Source: Agroathelia rolfsii (lineage: Eukaryota; Basidiomycota; Agaricomycetes; Amylocorticiales; Amylocorticiaceae). From it: DNA of 64,000 nucleotides. Every line of letters starts with the position of its first letter. The first letter of the stretch is position 1. Position numbers and translations under genes: made by a program. The DNA is taken from the NCBI GenBank assembly GCA_018343915.1, contig JABRWF010000001.1:4092001-4156000 (forward strand), given 5' to 3'. This document shows positions 20,216 to 32,234 of the stretch, in pieces. Under the pieces are notes generated by a model. That model was not told the origin of the DNA and did no database searches. It worked only from the letters and a program-made list of their open reading frames with translations.

Positions 20216-22211
20216 TGGGGGTGGAGAAAGTAGCTATCACCCGGGCGACTCGAGCGTTACGGAGGTGAAGGGTTAAGAAGGCGTCTGCCCGACTTTGATC
20301 CTTTCAAGAAGCACTGGCTAGGGCTTATATCTTGGACGATTAGGCTAATCTGTCTAATACAACTTTCTTACTGATAGCTTACATTCAAGATAGTAAAATT
20401 GTTTGCACAATCATCAAAATATAATTTGCATTTTTTATTTTATTTTTATAGTTTACTCCCCAGGTACATCTGGCTCCCCTCTGAGCTAATTGATACCGCA
20501 AGCGACTTGGGTGTAAATTTACGCCATTATCCCTCTCAAGTTTAAAAAGCTTATGCCCAGCAGCCATCGCTGCAATCTTACACGATTTAGATAAAACTCA
20601 GCCCCCAGGCCTCGCTAGATCATCAACCCCATGGATCGCATCCCCATCTGACACCATCAGCACCACATCCATTCCCGTAAGGAGACCCAACCAGGCCGGG
20701 CGAGACGAGAAACACCATGCAGCAGTTGAGCGCGGCTATATGGTCACGTTCCTCCCCAGTCTGGACCGCGATCATCTTGGCAGTTTTGAAGCTCGTCAGA
20801 AAATATGCGGTGGTTTGAGGCTCAACTGACGTGATGACTGACAGGGACTTGTCTCCTAGCATAAATAAACTGTGGGACGGTACTGCTGAACAGCGCCGTG
20901 AGCGAGCGAGCCAACGCTTACGGGAACGACGACGCGTATATTGGGCCACTGATACGTCTTGTTTCTTACCGACTGGATAGTTGCTCGCCGATCTCTGTGT
21001 GTTGCGTAACCCTCCGAAATTCTAGCGGGGATAATCCTCATGGCCCCTCCCACAGTGTCCTGCACCAAGAGTTAGTTGGACCTGGGCAATGATAATGACG
21101 CTGTTTCTACTGCTTCAACTACTGCGAGCGTGACCGCATCATTGTAAGTCAATTGTACTGAGTAAATGATTGCTAGCACCCTGGGTGCGACGATGTATGC
21201 TCAGCGTCCGGTTAACAAAACCATGCACGCTACTGCACGGCCGTAGTTCCTGTCTGTGGCAGCGTACAACACCACCGCATTGCCTAATAATGTAATAGTG
21301 GTACCTTTGATATTATGTAGCTTTTGATGTGCTTGGAGGCAGATAGAAGCGTTTGCATGGAGCAAGGTAGCTCATGATGCACCCGGGCACTTGAATACGG
21401 ACAGACCAAGCCGGAAAGACTTATATTTAGCAGATACGCAAGCTCTCGGGCTATTATCGTCTTATCGCAGGGTTAGGGTGTAGCCTGGTAATATGCGGCT
21501 ATGAAACTCGAGTAGAATCACTCCAAGTTCTGGGCCATAACCCCTTGAGTGGTCTTTGGTTGTAGATCCGAGATTGGGCAGAGGGCTTTTCGTAATAACT
21601 CATCATCAACTAAAGTCTTGTGATTGTCAGTGTATCAGCGTGCGGATCAGGCGAGGCATTAGCGCTCAACATGTAGTGCGCTAATGAAATAAATGCTGCA
21701 TACCTGCCCGTGATTGCATTGTAGACTATCTATACATCAACTGACCTGATGCATCAAGACACTGATATTCACAATAGTAAAAATAATCAGTTTGACTTTG
21801 ACAACCTTAACGGATGGCAGAGGATAATGATATCGCGGGAGCTTTGCCGTCCGACTTGGGCCAATTAGCTTCCGATGAGTGTCGGGACTCGGTGATCATG
21901 CAAGAAAAAAGCGGTTGCACCGGACCTTACAACTTTAAATTTACCACAATCAACAAGTAATACTCAACTCCAACGCATCTGATGATATGAACCCGTGCAA
22001 CTGCATAGTGACTTTACGAATACCTCATACAAGATGCATGTCAAGGGTCCATAAATTTTTTGGAATGATGCCGCCCATAACGCCCTTGTCCTGTGTATAC
22101 ATCATTCAATCCACTGTCTTGTCAATCATAATCGTGTTTGAGGCATGCTAACAGCGCCCGTCTCTGATTACTGAGAAGCATTTGCAAATGACTTTATGAG
22201 CAAAGAATCCA
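20216..22211. other. Unit A spacer and NLR promoter region
   Basis: About 2 kb with no intact gene. It aligns by eye with 34,727-36,660 in unit B, best in the last 300 bases before the NLR start. Near 20,620-20,800 (minus strand) a short coding-like remnant (TGEERDHIAALN) matches the unit B stretch at 35,217-35,400 (PDGEHHHSRAELRRIISCSL), so a further gene fragment of unknown identity may lie here. Confidence 0.45.
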
Positions 22212-22219
22212 TATTTATA
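22212..22219 (+). promoter_or_regulatory. TATA box of NLR gene 1
   Basis: TATTTATA, 73 bases before the ATG at 22292. The same motif stands 74 bases before the ATG of NLR gene 2, so the core promoter is conserved between units. Confidence 0.65.
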
Positions 22220-22291
22220 CTCCTATGCAGCAAGCAAGCGATGGTCCAAGTTCTCCACCACCCTAGGAAACTCTCTTCGTCCTGTCTAGGA

Positions 22292-25200
22292 ATGTTGCTT
22301 TCTCGTTTGCTCAGATCTCGTAAACTCAAGCATAAGAAAACACCAAGCGTGTCGACTATGGAATTTGTAGCTGATAAAGAGACAGTAGAGCTGTCTGAAC
22401 AGCATCGCAAGTCTGAAGATGGGACAGCAACGAAGGAGATGAAAACCACCTGGCCAATCTTCATGGAAGTACTGAGAACAGTCAAGGAAGCATCCGACGC
22501 GATTCCACCCCTCATGATTGCTTTAACGGGACTACTTGAATTATTAGAACAGTATGAAGTAGGCGGTCATGGAATCAATCCAATTCTATACTAGCCAGCT
22601 GATTCATTACCAGATAGCAGGAGATATTCAGGACGGCCTCTATCTTTTATATGAAAAGCTAGAGGCACTACATCTGATCGTGAAATGTCACCAATGCCCA
22701 CCAGTACCAAAGCCTGTCGAGAAGCGTTTAAAAGGACTTGGGGAGTGAGTAGAATTGAAACTTGTGATGTATATCATTCCGCTAATCTCGAAACTACTTT
22801 TAAATAGCTGGATAAAATCAGTTACGACATCAATCGAAGCCCAGACGTCGCGTTCGCCCGCCTATTGGTTCTTCGACATCCCAGAAAATCGCAAGCTTGT
22901 ACTTGAGCTCTTAGGGTTATTAACATGGGCCATTGACTTGTTTGCGGTGAGTGTCTCCTTTTTTTCTGTGTACATCACAATGGTAGCTGATATCGATGAA
23001 GCTCGATACCAGCCTTGAAAATGAAGAAAAGTTGAGCAAAGTAGATCAGGTATGATACATTCTTTATGTTGATAGGTGAATAAAGTATTTACTTTTTCCG
23101 CACAGGAACTTGATGATTTGGGTAAGCCATTTTGCAATGCGATCTTCTGTGCATGACCCACAATTTGTTTTAGATATTAGCCGCCTCCACAAGCAGCTGA
23201 AGCCCGTAGATGCAGCCAACTTCAAATCACAGCGGGGCGAATTATGCCTCCAGGGTACGCGGTGCTCTGTGATCGCCGACATCATGAGCTGGTGCATCAA
23301 CACTTCGGGTCCACGCGTGTACTGGCTTAGCGGTACGGCCGGAACAGGCAAGTCTGCCATCGCGCGGACGATCTGTGACAACCTGTTGAAAGCGTCTGCG
23401 TGTGGTTTGCTCGGCGGGAGCTTCTTTTGCTCACGATGGGCATCTGCGGATGAACGAGACATACGACGGATCGTACCTACACTAGCATGGCAACTCTCTC
23501 ATCTAAACAAGAGCTATAAGAAGAAGCTGGTGAGGCGTCTTGAGAGGGACTTGGATATCGTTGGTGCTACGGTCGAAAAGCAGCTACAGGAGCTGATCAT
23601 CAAACCATATCAAGACCAAGAGATACGTATTCCCATGCCATTGATCATAGTAATTGATGCCCTTGATCAAGGTGCCCGAGCGGACGATACAGCGCAGCTG
23701 CTGAAGGCGATAATAGAGCAGGCAGATAAAGCAGAAGTGCCTCTGAAGTTCTTCGTTACAAGCCGACCGGAAAGTTACATTCGATCGCAGTTTGTTGACC
23801 CGTCTCATGCTTCGGGGCACACCGCATTCTTTCTGCAGAGCATCCAGGAATGCTTGGTGCAAGCTGACACCCGCTTATACGTGACGTATCGCCTTGAAAG
23901 GGTCAAGAAGGATACGAAATGTCAGCTTCCAGCCCAATGGCCATCTAAGGAAGAGGCTGAAAGACTCGTTGATCGGGCAGCTAAGCTATTCATCTTTGCC
24001 TTCACTGCTTGCAACTACATAAAAGGTAATCCTTATGACGGTCTTAACAAAGTTATCGAAGCTTCCGGTCGGGATGACAGACCACTAGCAGAGAAGATGG
24101 ACGTAATGTACGCGCTTATTCTGGACGAGGCGACGGACTCGAGCAGTGTCCCTTTGGATGTCATTAGAACTATTCGCAGATGCTTGGTTGTCCTAATCTA
24201 TGCACGAGAAATACTCCCGCTCTCCGCGTTAGCAAGGTTTATAGGGATAGATACTAGGCGTATTCAAAGTGCGGTAGACCAGCTTCATTCATTGATCCTA
24301 ATGCCATCTTCCGACGACGGAGAAATGACAACGCTTCATGTGTCTTTTGGTGACTATCTGGTTGACGAAAGTCGATCTAGGAAACATTTCATCTCCAAGG
24401 ACGAGGCACACTTTACACTTTTGCAGTGCTGCTTCGAAACCTTGGATGCGGACCTTCGGTTCAATGTTGCTCAGGCCTGCACTTCGTTTCTAAGCAATAA
24501 AGACCAGAGACTGACACTGCCTCAACATCTCTTATATGCCGCTACTCGGTGGGCAGACTACGTGCCACAGAATAGCTTACCAGAGCAATCGAAGGTTATC
24601 GTAAGTTGGATCGAAAAAACACTAGTACCGAAATTCCTTTTCTGGCTCGAAGCCATGAGTGTTGCTGAACGGACGGAAGCAATTCCGGATATGCTGCAAA
24701 CGCTATTGTCATTTGTAAAGGTAAATTAATCAAACAAAAATTACGAATCGATATCTGATCCGTAAGAAAAAATGACAGACGACGCCGGACTTGATCCGGT
24801 TCATAGACGATGGGATTGACTTTGCATACAAGTCGAAAGGAGCGATCTCACGGAGCGTGCCGCATATTTACCTCTCTGCACTTGCATTTGGTAGGGATAG
24901 ATCAATGATTAAGGAGAAATTTTGGCCGCAGTATAAAGGCATCGCTAAAATAAAATATGAAGGAACAAATAGATTGAAAGCATGGGAACTTTGCCTAAGA
25001 AAGCATACTTATAGTGTCGATTGTGTGGCCTTTTCACCTGACGGCAATCGCATCGTCTCTGGATCTTATGACAACACGGTGCGAGTATGGGATGCTCACA
25101 CCGGTCAGCCCACCATGCCGCCGCTGAAAGGACATACCAGTTGGGTCTATTCTGTGGCATATTCACCTGACGGCAATCGCATCGTCTCTGGATCTTGGGA

Positions 25201-27546
25201 CAACACGGTGCGAGTATGGGATGCTCACACCGGTCAGCCCGCAATGCCGCCGCTGAAAGGACATACCAGTTCCGTCAGATCTGTGGCATATTCACCTGAC
25301 GGCAATCGCATCGTCTCTGGATCTGGTGATTTTAGCGAATCTGACAACACGGTGCGAGTATGGGATGCTCACACCGGTCAGCCCACCATGCCGCCGCTGA
25401 AAGGACATACCAGTTGGGTCTATTCTGTGGCATATTCACCTGACGGCAATCGCATCGTCTCTGGATCTTGGGACAACACGGTGCGAGTATGGGATGCTCA
25501 CACCGGTCAGCCCACCATGCCGCCGCTGAAAGGACATACCAGTTGGGTCTATTCTGTGGCATATTCACCTGACGGCAATCGCATCGTCTCTGGATCTTGG
25601 GACAACACGGTGCGAGTATGGGATGCTCACACCGGTCAGCCCGCCATGCCGCCACTGAAAGGACATACCAGTTGGGTCAATTCTGTGGCATATTCACCTG
25701 ACGGCAATCGCATCGTCTCTGGATCTTATGACAACACGGTGCGAGTATGGGATGCTCACACCGGTCAGCCCACCATGCCGCCGCTGAAAGGACATACCAG
25801 ATGGGTCAATTCTGTGGCATATTCACCTGACGGCAATCGCATCGTCTCTGGATCTTATGACAACACGGTGCGAGTATGGGATGCTCACACCGGTCAGCCC
25901 ACCATGCCGCCGCTGAAAGGACATACCAGTTCCGTCAATTCTGTGGCATATTCACCGGACGGCAATCGCATCGTCTCTGGATCTTTAGACAACACGGTGC
26001 GAGTATGGGATGCTCACACCGGTCAGCCCGCAATGCCGCCGCTGAAAGGACATACCAGTTCCGTCAATTCTGTGGCATATTCACCTGACGGCAATCGCAT
26101 CGTCTCTGGATCTTTAGACAACACGGTGCGAGTATGGGATGCTCACACCGGTCAGCCCACTATGCCGCCGCTGAAAGGACATACCAGTTCCGTCAATTCT
26201 GTGGCATATTCACCTGACGGCAATCGCATCGTCTCTGGATCTTATGACAACACGGTGCGAGTATGGGATGCTCACACCGGTCAGCCCGCAATGCCGCCGC
26301 TGAAAGGACATACCAGTTCCGTCAGATCTGTGGCATATTCACCTGACGGCAATCACATCGTCTCTGGATCTTTAGACAACACGGTGCGAGTATGGGATGC
26401 TCACACCGGTCAGCCCGCCATGCCGCCGCTGAAAGGACATACCAGTGAAGTCAATTCTGTGGCATATTCACCTGACGGCAATCGCATCGTCTCTGGATCT
26501 CATGACAACACGGTGCGAGTATGGGATGCTCACACCGGTCAGCCCACCATGCCGCCGCTGAAAGGACATACCAGATGGGTCAATTCTGTGGCATATTCAC
26601 CTGACGGCAATCGCATCGTCTCTGGATCTTTAGACAAGACGGTGCGAGTATGGGATGCTCACACCGGTCAGCCCGCCATGCCGCCGCTGAAAGGACATAC
26701 CAGTTCCGTCAGATCTGTGGCATATTCACCTGACGGCAATCACATCGTCTCTGGATCTAATGACAACACGGTGCGAGTATGGGATGCTCACACCGGTCAG
26801 CCCGCCATGCCGCCGCTGAAAGGACATACCAGTTGGGTCAATTCTGTGGCATATTCACCTGACGGCAATCGCATCGTCTCTGGATCTTATGACAACACGG
26901 TGCGAGTATGGGATGCTCACACCGGTCAGCCCACCATGCCGCCGCTGAAAAAACATACCAGTTCCGCCTATTCTGTGGCATATTCACCTGACGGCAATCG
27001 CATCGTCTCTGGATCTTCAGACAACACGGCGCGAGTGTTGGATGCACTTACTGGTTGCCTTTCTACACCCCTCAGCACTAACCCACCTAGTTACACCGAT
27101 TCTGGCCCGAGCTCAGTCGCCTTTCCTTATTCCTTGCCTCAGCAACCACATCATTTCGCGCCATTCCAACTTTCAAAAGTTCCATCATTTAATCCTTCTC
27201 CCACAGTCTCAGATCTTCGTGACCTTTTCTCCTTTGACATAGATGATGGCTGGATTAAAGGTCCTAACGGCGAATTACTCATTTGGATCCCAAAAGACAT
27301 GCGGTCTTCGCTGTATATGCCCCGGACCACCCTTGTCGTCAATCAAACTCGCCTGCACCTCGATCTATCGAATTTTGCATATGGAGAGAATTGGGAAAGT
27401 TGTAATCAGGTGTTACCAGCTAACGAATTGGAGTGTTCTCAAGGTATCGTTTTATTTTATATATACGCCTAACTCCATTCCCCTGCTGATTTATTACTAA
27501 ATCGACATTGCGCACCATTATAGAACTCGAACGAATCAAGCCGTAG
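22292..27546 (+). CDS. NACHT-WD40 protein (fungal NLR/STAND), copy 1
   Basis: Eight exons: 22292-22558, 22614-22744, 22808-22946, 23002-23049, 23106-23121, 23174-24720, 24779-27443, 27524-27546. The introns (52-80 nt) have GT/AG ends and consistent phases, giving 1,611 residues. Residues 1-200 are helical (TWPIFMEVLRTVKEASDAIP), resembling the N-terminal signalling helices of agaricomycete NLRs. The NACHT domain has Walker A GTAGTGKS at 254-261 and Walker B LIIVIDALDQG near 357-367, where copy 2 and most NACHTs have DE instead of DQ. A helical region to about 790 precedes 16 WD40 repeats of 43 residues (about 793-1,486) and a conserved tail (GWIKGPNGELLIWIP, ECSQELERIKP). STAND proteins act as self/non-self sensors, as HET-E/HET-D do in Podospora. 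The ATG is the one conserved in copy 2; an upstream in-frame ATG lies 5' of the TATA box. Confidence 0.93.
25001..27056 (+). repeat. WD40 array of NLR 1: 16 near-identical 129-bp repeats
   Basis: Each 129-bp unit encodes a 43-residue WD40 blade with the invariant core SPDGN.IVSGS.DNTVRVW (one unit carries a 5-residue insertion, GDFSES, at 25,321-25,340). Nucleotide differences are few and fall mainly at codons for the same surface positions (after GHTS, after GS, and the Thr/Ala before MPPL). Such homogeneity indicates continuing recombination among repeats. Confidence 0.95.
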
Positions 27547-28552
27547 ATGTGCATAAACGTTGCTTTGACACTTGATGATATTCTCAGCCTAGACGCCACC
27601 GCACATATTATTCGTGAGAAACACAATCGTCGTCTTGTGGGGATTCATTTTGTAACCTTGTATAGTATTACTCGCGCTTCCTTTACGCCTTTCCGTTTGT
27701 CTTTATCTTTTTAACCATGGACATCTAATATATCCAAAATCCGTTTATGTTTTACATCCTTCTGTCAGCCATCTGTCTATGTACCGTCATAATACGTTGT
27801 CTGTTTGGTGATTTGTACATCGTATAGTGATTGTAGTATGTTTTCCTGATTAATTTGATTTAAATATCGCAAAATTACATTTGCATTCCTCCTTGACTTG
27901 CACTCGTATGTATCTTTCTAATCTCAACAGCTCACGGCGCCACGACGAAATAGAGTCAGAGATCGGATGCGACAGGACATTAAGCTGCATCAAGGACTGC
28001 AATAAAAACAGCCCAAGGCCTTAGAATAATAGAGGTTGCGAAATGTAGCCCCGAGTCAACGATCCCCATCGACTTTTATCATCCGTTAAACCCAAAGGGA
28101 GTAATAATAATAATAATAATAATCTGATCTTGAGTAAGAACAATAACTATTCATCGTTATGTATATGAGTGTAAGGAAGAGAAGAGGAAACAAGCGAGAG
28201 ATTCAGAGGTGAAAAGAATAGCTTAGCTATAGTAAAAAGAGAAGGGAGAGAAAGAACCATCACATATGAGAATAGTGTACCAATTCACATGGATCATCGT
28301 GAAGAGAAGAATGAAAGAGAAGGCAGAAAGGAAGAAAAAGGAGATGGAAAATGCTCGAGTATGCGATATAAACATATCATGAAGACGCGATGAAGAAAGG
28401 AGAAACGAGGAGAAACGAGGAACAAGAACACATACACGACAAAAGCAAGAAAATTTCGAATTCAAGAACGCGCATCACAACAGAATGCAGACCTCCTGCA
28501 AACAAAATACAAAATACACATACACCACCCTACATCATCTTTTCTTCATCCT
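27547..28552. other. NLR 1 3' flank, shared with unit B
   Basis: This stretch between the NLR stop and the CYC8 stop is collinear with 41,983-42,954; both begin ATGTGCATAAACGTTGCT right after the stop codon. No gene. It contains a (TAA)7 microsatellite absent from unit B. Confidence 0.5.
28102..28122. repeat. (TAA)7 microsatellite
   Basis: Seven perfect TAA repeats in the NLR 1 3' flank. The corresponding place in unit B has only an A-rich stretch, so it arose after the duplication. Confidence 0.85.
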
Positions 28553-31500
28553 TTACGCCGACGCCTCAATCTTGGGAAGCGTTTGCCCACCACTACCGCC
28601 ATTGTTTCTGCTCCCACCCGGGCTCGGCGTGCTCATCACCATCGTCTGCGGTGTGCCCGGTCCCGAGCTTGGCCTCGACTGCGAACGCTGGATCGCCGCT
28701 GCCGATGCAGCAGCTCCATTGGGCCTCTCCCGCTCACGAGGCGACATGATGCTGCCGCCCTCACGCTCACGCTCCCGGTCGCTGCTCGTAGGCCCGTTAC
28801 GGTCGCGATCCCGTGGCGAATATGTGATGCTCGGCCGGCGCGAGTGGCTACCGCTTGCACTGCGGCTGCGTAGACCGCTCTCCCCGCCGTTATTGCCATT
28901 GCCGCTGCGAGAGTCGCGAGAGCCAGAGATATGCTCATCAATGTGCATACGGTTGTCCAGATGTCCTCGGTCATCAGAAAGGTCTGGAGAGGCAGGAAGG
29001 GTAGCGATGGGTGGAAGAGCCATCACGTTGTTGTTGCTGCTGCTGCTGCTGCTACTGCTGTTATTGCTATTGCTGCTGTTGCTGTTACTACCAGCATTAC
29101 CCACCGGGCGCGGATGAGGCGGCAACACGGGAGGCAACGACGGTTGCATCGCCTGGCTGGACGGTGGCGGCGGCGGCGGCACCGGTGTCTTCGACTGCGG
29201 CGGCGAGAGCGAGTTCGCACTCGGCTGCGTCCTGAGCGGAATCGGCGACGGCCTGCTCGATGGTCCCGGCCTGCCACCGCCACTGCTAGATGGCGCCGCC
29301 GACGTGGGTTCGGGAGACGTTGCGGAGCGCATGACGATATCTCGGTCGATGAGCGAGCGCTTGCTGTCCGTCGTGCTGTCAGATGCCGGGCTGCGGGGGC
29401 GCTTGATCCCTTGCGGAGAGTGCCTGCTGCCATTCGACGATACCGAGCCGCGCGCATACCGCGATGGCGAGTCCATCGAGCGCGCGGGAGACTCAGGCTT
29501 CGACGCAGACGCAGATGGCGACGGGGGCAAGATATCCTCGGGTGGCGAGCGCACAGGGCGCGCAGCGAGATCCATCAGCACCTCCGCCACGCCGTCGTCG
29601 TAGTCCTCGTCGACGACGCGGGCTGGTGGGTGCGGGTGCACCGGTGACGGCTGCGTAGCTGACTGCGGCCGATGCGAATGCGAGCGTGAGCTGCTGCTGC
29701 CGCCGCCAGGAGCGATGTCGGATACCTTGAGAGAAGGCGCGTTGAGCGCAGGTGGAGCCTTGGGTGTTTGTCGACCATTCGACGACGGTGCTGGAGGCTC
29801 GCCGCGGAACGAGGACGATGACGACGAACTCGGTTTCGAGGGCTTCGAAGACGCCGGTGCTGGAGAGGGCATGCTGGGAACCATCACATTCTCCTTCGTC
29901 GACCGCCGGGATGGGTGCACTCTCTCCTGTGGGCCTGGGCTCATACCACGTCCGTGCGTAGAGAGAGGGGGTAGAACCTAACGCGACACCTCAGGGGACC
30001 TCACATATGACCCATGCCTGCCGTCACTCGACCGATCGCGATGTTGGCTGCGGTGGCTCGAATGCCCGCCGCCAGAAGCGCCGTCGTACAGCGGATCATA
30101 CCTCGATGAACGCTCGTGATGCAGCGGCTGCGGTGCACCAGGGCCATACGGGCTCCACTGTGCCGCCACCCGTCCTCCACCATGCGAGGAGACAGGCGAC
30201 ACATCTCTTGAGCGCTGGTTGAGCGGTGGCGGGGCGGCAGCGAGGCCTCATGAGCACGACCAGCCCGTCTCCCGTCTTCCTCCATGGGGTGGTGACGCTC
30301 ACTTGGGCGCTCCCATGCCATATCGCGGCTGCTAGGCAACTCCTGATACCCACGCGGGGGCGGCGGCGGTGACGAGCGCCGATGGTGGTGATGCATCGAG
30401 GGCGTCGTCGACATGGGCGAGCGGCGGCCAGAGCTGTAGCGCGAGTACGGCTTCGGCGACGGTGCAGAGATCAGCTCGTGTACACCCTGCATCTGGGGTG
30501 AGGCCGACATCGACGCCTGTCGCTTGAGAGGGCGCTGCATGTAGGGATCGGCCGCCATGTCGCGCGGGGCTTCGTGGGGTGAGATCGGCGAGTGGTGGAC
30601 GTGCATCCGCATCAAGCCCTCGCGGTGGCTTGCCGCGCGGTCAACTTCCATGAGCGCCAAGGGCGGGTGCGTGGAGACACGCCTACTGTCGTCGACGTTG
30701 ATGGGCGGGGGTGCCGCGCGGTAGCGGGGAGGAGTTGAGGCACGGCCATTGATGGAAGGGTGCGAGAGTGGTGCGCCGTTGTCGACGTCACGCCAGTCAT
30801 TGCGGAACGATGGTCGTGTTGTGCTGCCAGCAAGAGAGGTGGACCCGAGAGACCGTTAGGAGGTACGATGGCGTTGGCGTACGCGGTGGGATGGACATCC
30901 TGTGGGCCAGGCGCAGCTGGAAGCTGGCTGTCCGTTGCCTGAGCATTCCTCAGTAACCCGAGACGCTGTGTGATAACCTTGTTTATGGGGGCCAAGCTCG
31001 CTAGCGCACGCATAGGCGTCGATGACGTCCGAGATTTGGTTGTTGCAGCTCTCATAGAGACTGCTCAGGTCATACTAGACCTCTGAGATGTAAGGGTTGA
31101 TGCGGATCGCGGGCGAGTAGGCATCCAATGCACATCACGCAGCTGGTTGATTTGAAAGTAAAGCACCCCAGTCGGGCACCAGAAGGCGGCCATCGCGATA
31201 GACCACCTGTTGACAAGCCTCGTAGGCCTTGTTATATTTCTGGCCGGCCATGTAGGCACGGCCCAAGAGGTACCAGCTCTGAGGTCTGGTAGCCAACATT
31301 AAAATCGGCAAGGTAATAAGAGCTCATTGTGGACGCACCCGCTTCCAAGCTTTTGGTGAGATATTGAATCGCTGTCTCCTGGTTCTGGAATGTCGACCCA
31401 TCCTGATGATACAGCCAGCCGAGTTGCTGCTGCACTTTGGCGTGGTTGGGATGACTCGTTTGTACGTTTGCTTCGCGCTGAATGACTGACTAAAGCATGC

Positions 31501-31625
31501 ACATAAGCGTCTGTGATTCTAAAGATATGATACATATGCACTCACGCCCTTCTGCTGCTCGTACACATGGCTGATCTGGAAGTGGATGTGCGCAGAAGGG
31601 ATTCAGACGCAGCCACCGAGTCGAC
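28553..31625 (-). pseudogene. CYC8: CYC8/SSN6 co-repressor, longest copy (B), spans the unit junction
   Basis: The minus strand carries the C-terminal half of Cyc8: TPR remnants from 31,600 (HIHFQISHVYEQQKG, LGWLYHQDGSTFQNQE, then an intron with GTGCGT donor, then SWYLLGRAYMAGQKYNKAYE), the linker VITQRLGLLRNAQAT, the His-rich region, and an open C-terminal block of 463 residues (28553-29944) rich in Ser/Pro/Asn and ending LPKIEASA. A plausible 48-nt intron (29935-29982, GTTAGG...CCCAG) links the two parts exactly at the unit junction. The N-terminal TPRs are missing, and frames shift in the TPR region, near 30,810 and near 30,195. It is not functional as a co-repressor, though the 3' block alone has stayed open. 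Confidence 0.85.
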
Positions 31626-32234
31626 GTAATATTATTATTATTGTTTGTATATTATTATACTGAGGCGGAAGAGGATCTCGTTGGACTTGTAAAAAAGAGG
31701 GGATTAGCGTCGCCCCAGTACACACTCCTGTAATTTATTCCGTACAGTTCAAGTTCTACATGCGTAACACAGAGGTAAATGCCTCGTCTACATGCCCCAG
31801 GGAACCGTATTGACCGTGGAGGATGCCGATAGGGAAAGTATGCAACATGCAGCAGATAGCGCAGTTTTGTGATTCAAACATTTGGATTAAACAGCAAGTC
31901 AGAGTACAGCTCAAGGAATCGATTAGAGATGCACCACACCCATCGGCCCGTCTTCTCATTCCACCATTGCCTTGTCCATGTCCGACCACGCCAGATGAGA
32001 CACCCTTACCAGGCTCAGTCTCTGACAGTGTCATGACCGTCAGGTTGGAGGAGGAGGGCACATGCAGCACCATAACATGCAAGCCTCAGAAGCCCAGGCG
32101 AAACTTCATACTCACGCTCTTGCCATCCATCTCATCTTCGTCTCGTTCTTTGCTCCGTCATTACCCATATTCATCACTCGCCAACTCGTGTGAAAGTATA
32201 TGTACATAGGTAATATCTGCTGTCGGCCTCATTT
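31626..32234. other. Unit B spacer between CYC8 and SNF2 fragments
   Basis: AT-rich start with an ATT/TAT-rich run, then unremarkable sequence. Open frames at 31,756-32,209 on both strands have no recognisable motif. The first part aligns with the unit A spacer after 18,291. Confidence 0.4.

Larger units (their letters stand above)
16826..29970. repeat. Tandem unit A (13.1 kb) inserted in the GH20 gene
   Basis: Unit A runs from the break in GH20 to the internal junction at about 29,970. Contents in order: CYC8 middle and TPR fragment (-), Ku80 fragment (+), about 2 kb of spacer, NACHT-WD40 gene 1 (+), CYC8 3' part (-). The same order recurs in unit B. Homology is readable by eye at both ends, in the spacer, in all NLR exons and introns and in the 3' flank of the NLR. 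The left edge reads CCTGG|TAGACTATGACACGG against GGGGGTAGAACCTAACGCG at the junction. I saw no terminal inverted repeat and no transposase. Confidence 0.8.

Noticed and set aside
22196..22291. Earlier in-frame ATG for NLR gene 1
   Set aside because: It lies upstream of the conserved TATTTATA box, and the corresponding ATG of copy 2 (36,645) is out of frame, so the start at 22,292 is preferred.
24945..27047. Minus-strand open frames repeating RADRCEHPILAPCC
   Set aside because: They are antisense shadows of the 129-bp WD40 repeats, which lack stops in that frame by composition only; the same occurs at 39,609-41,483.
28485..29117. Plus-strand open frame ending in a long Leu run
   Set aside because: It is the antisense of the Asn/Ser/Pro-rich C-terminus of CYC8 copy B; the Leu run mirrors an Asn-codon (AAC/AAT) repeat. 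The same artefact appears at 42,731-43,501.
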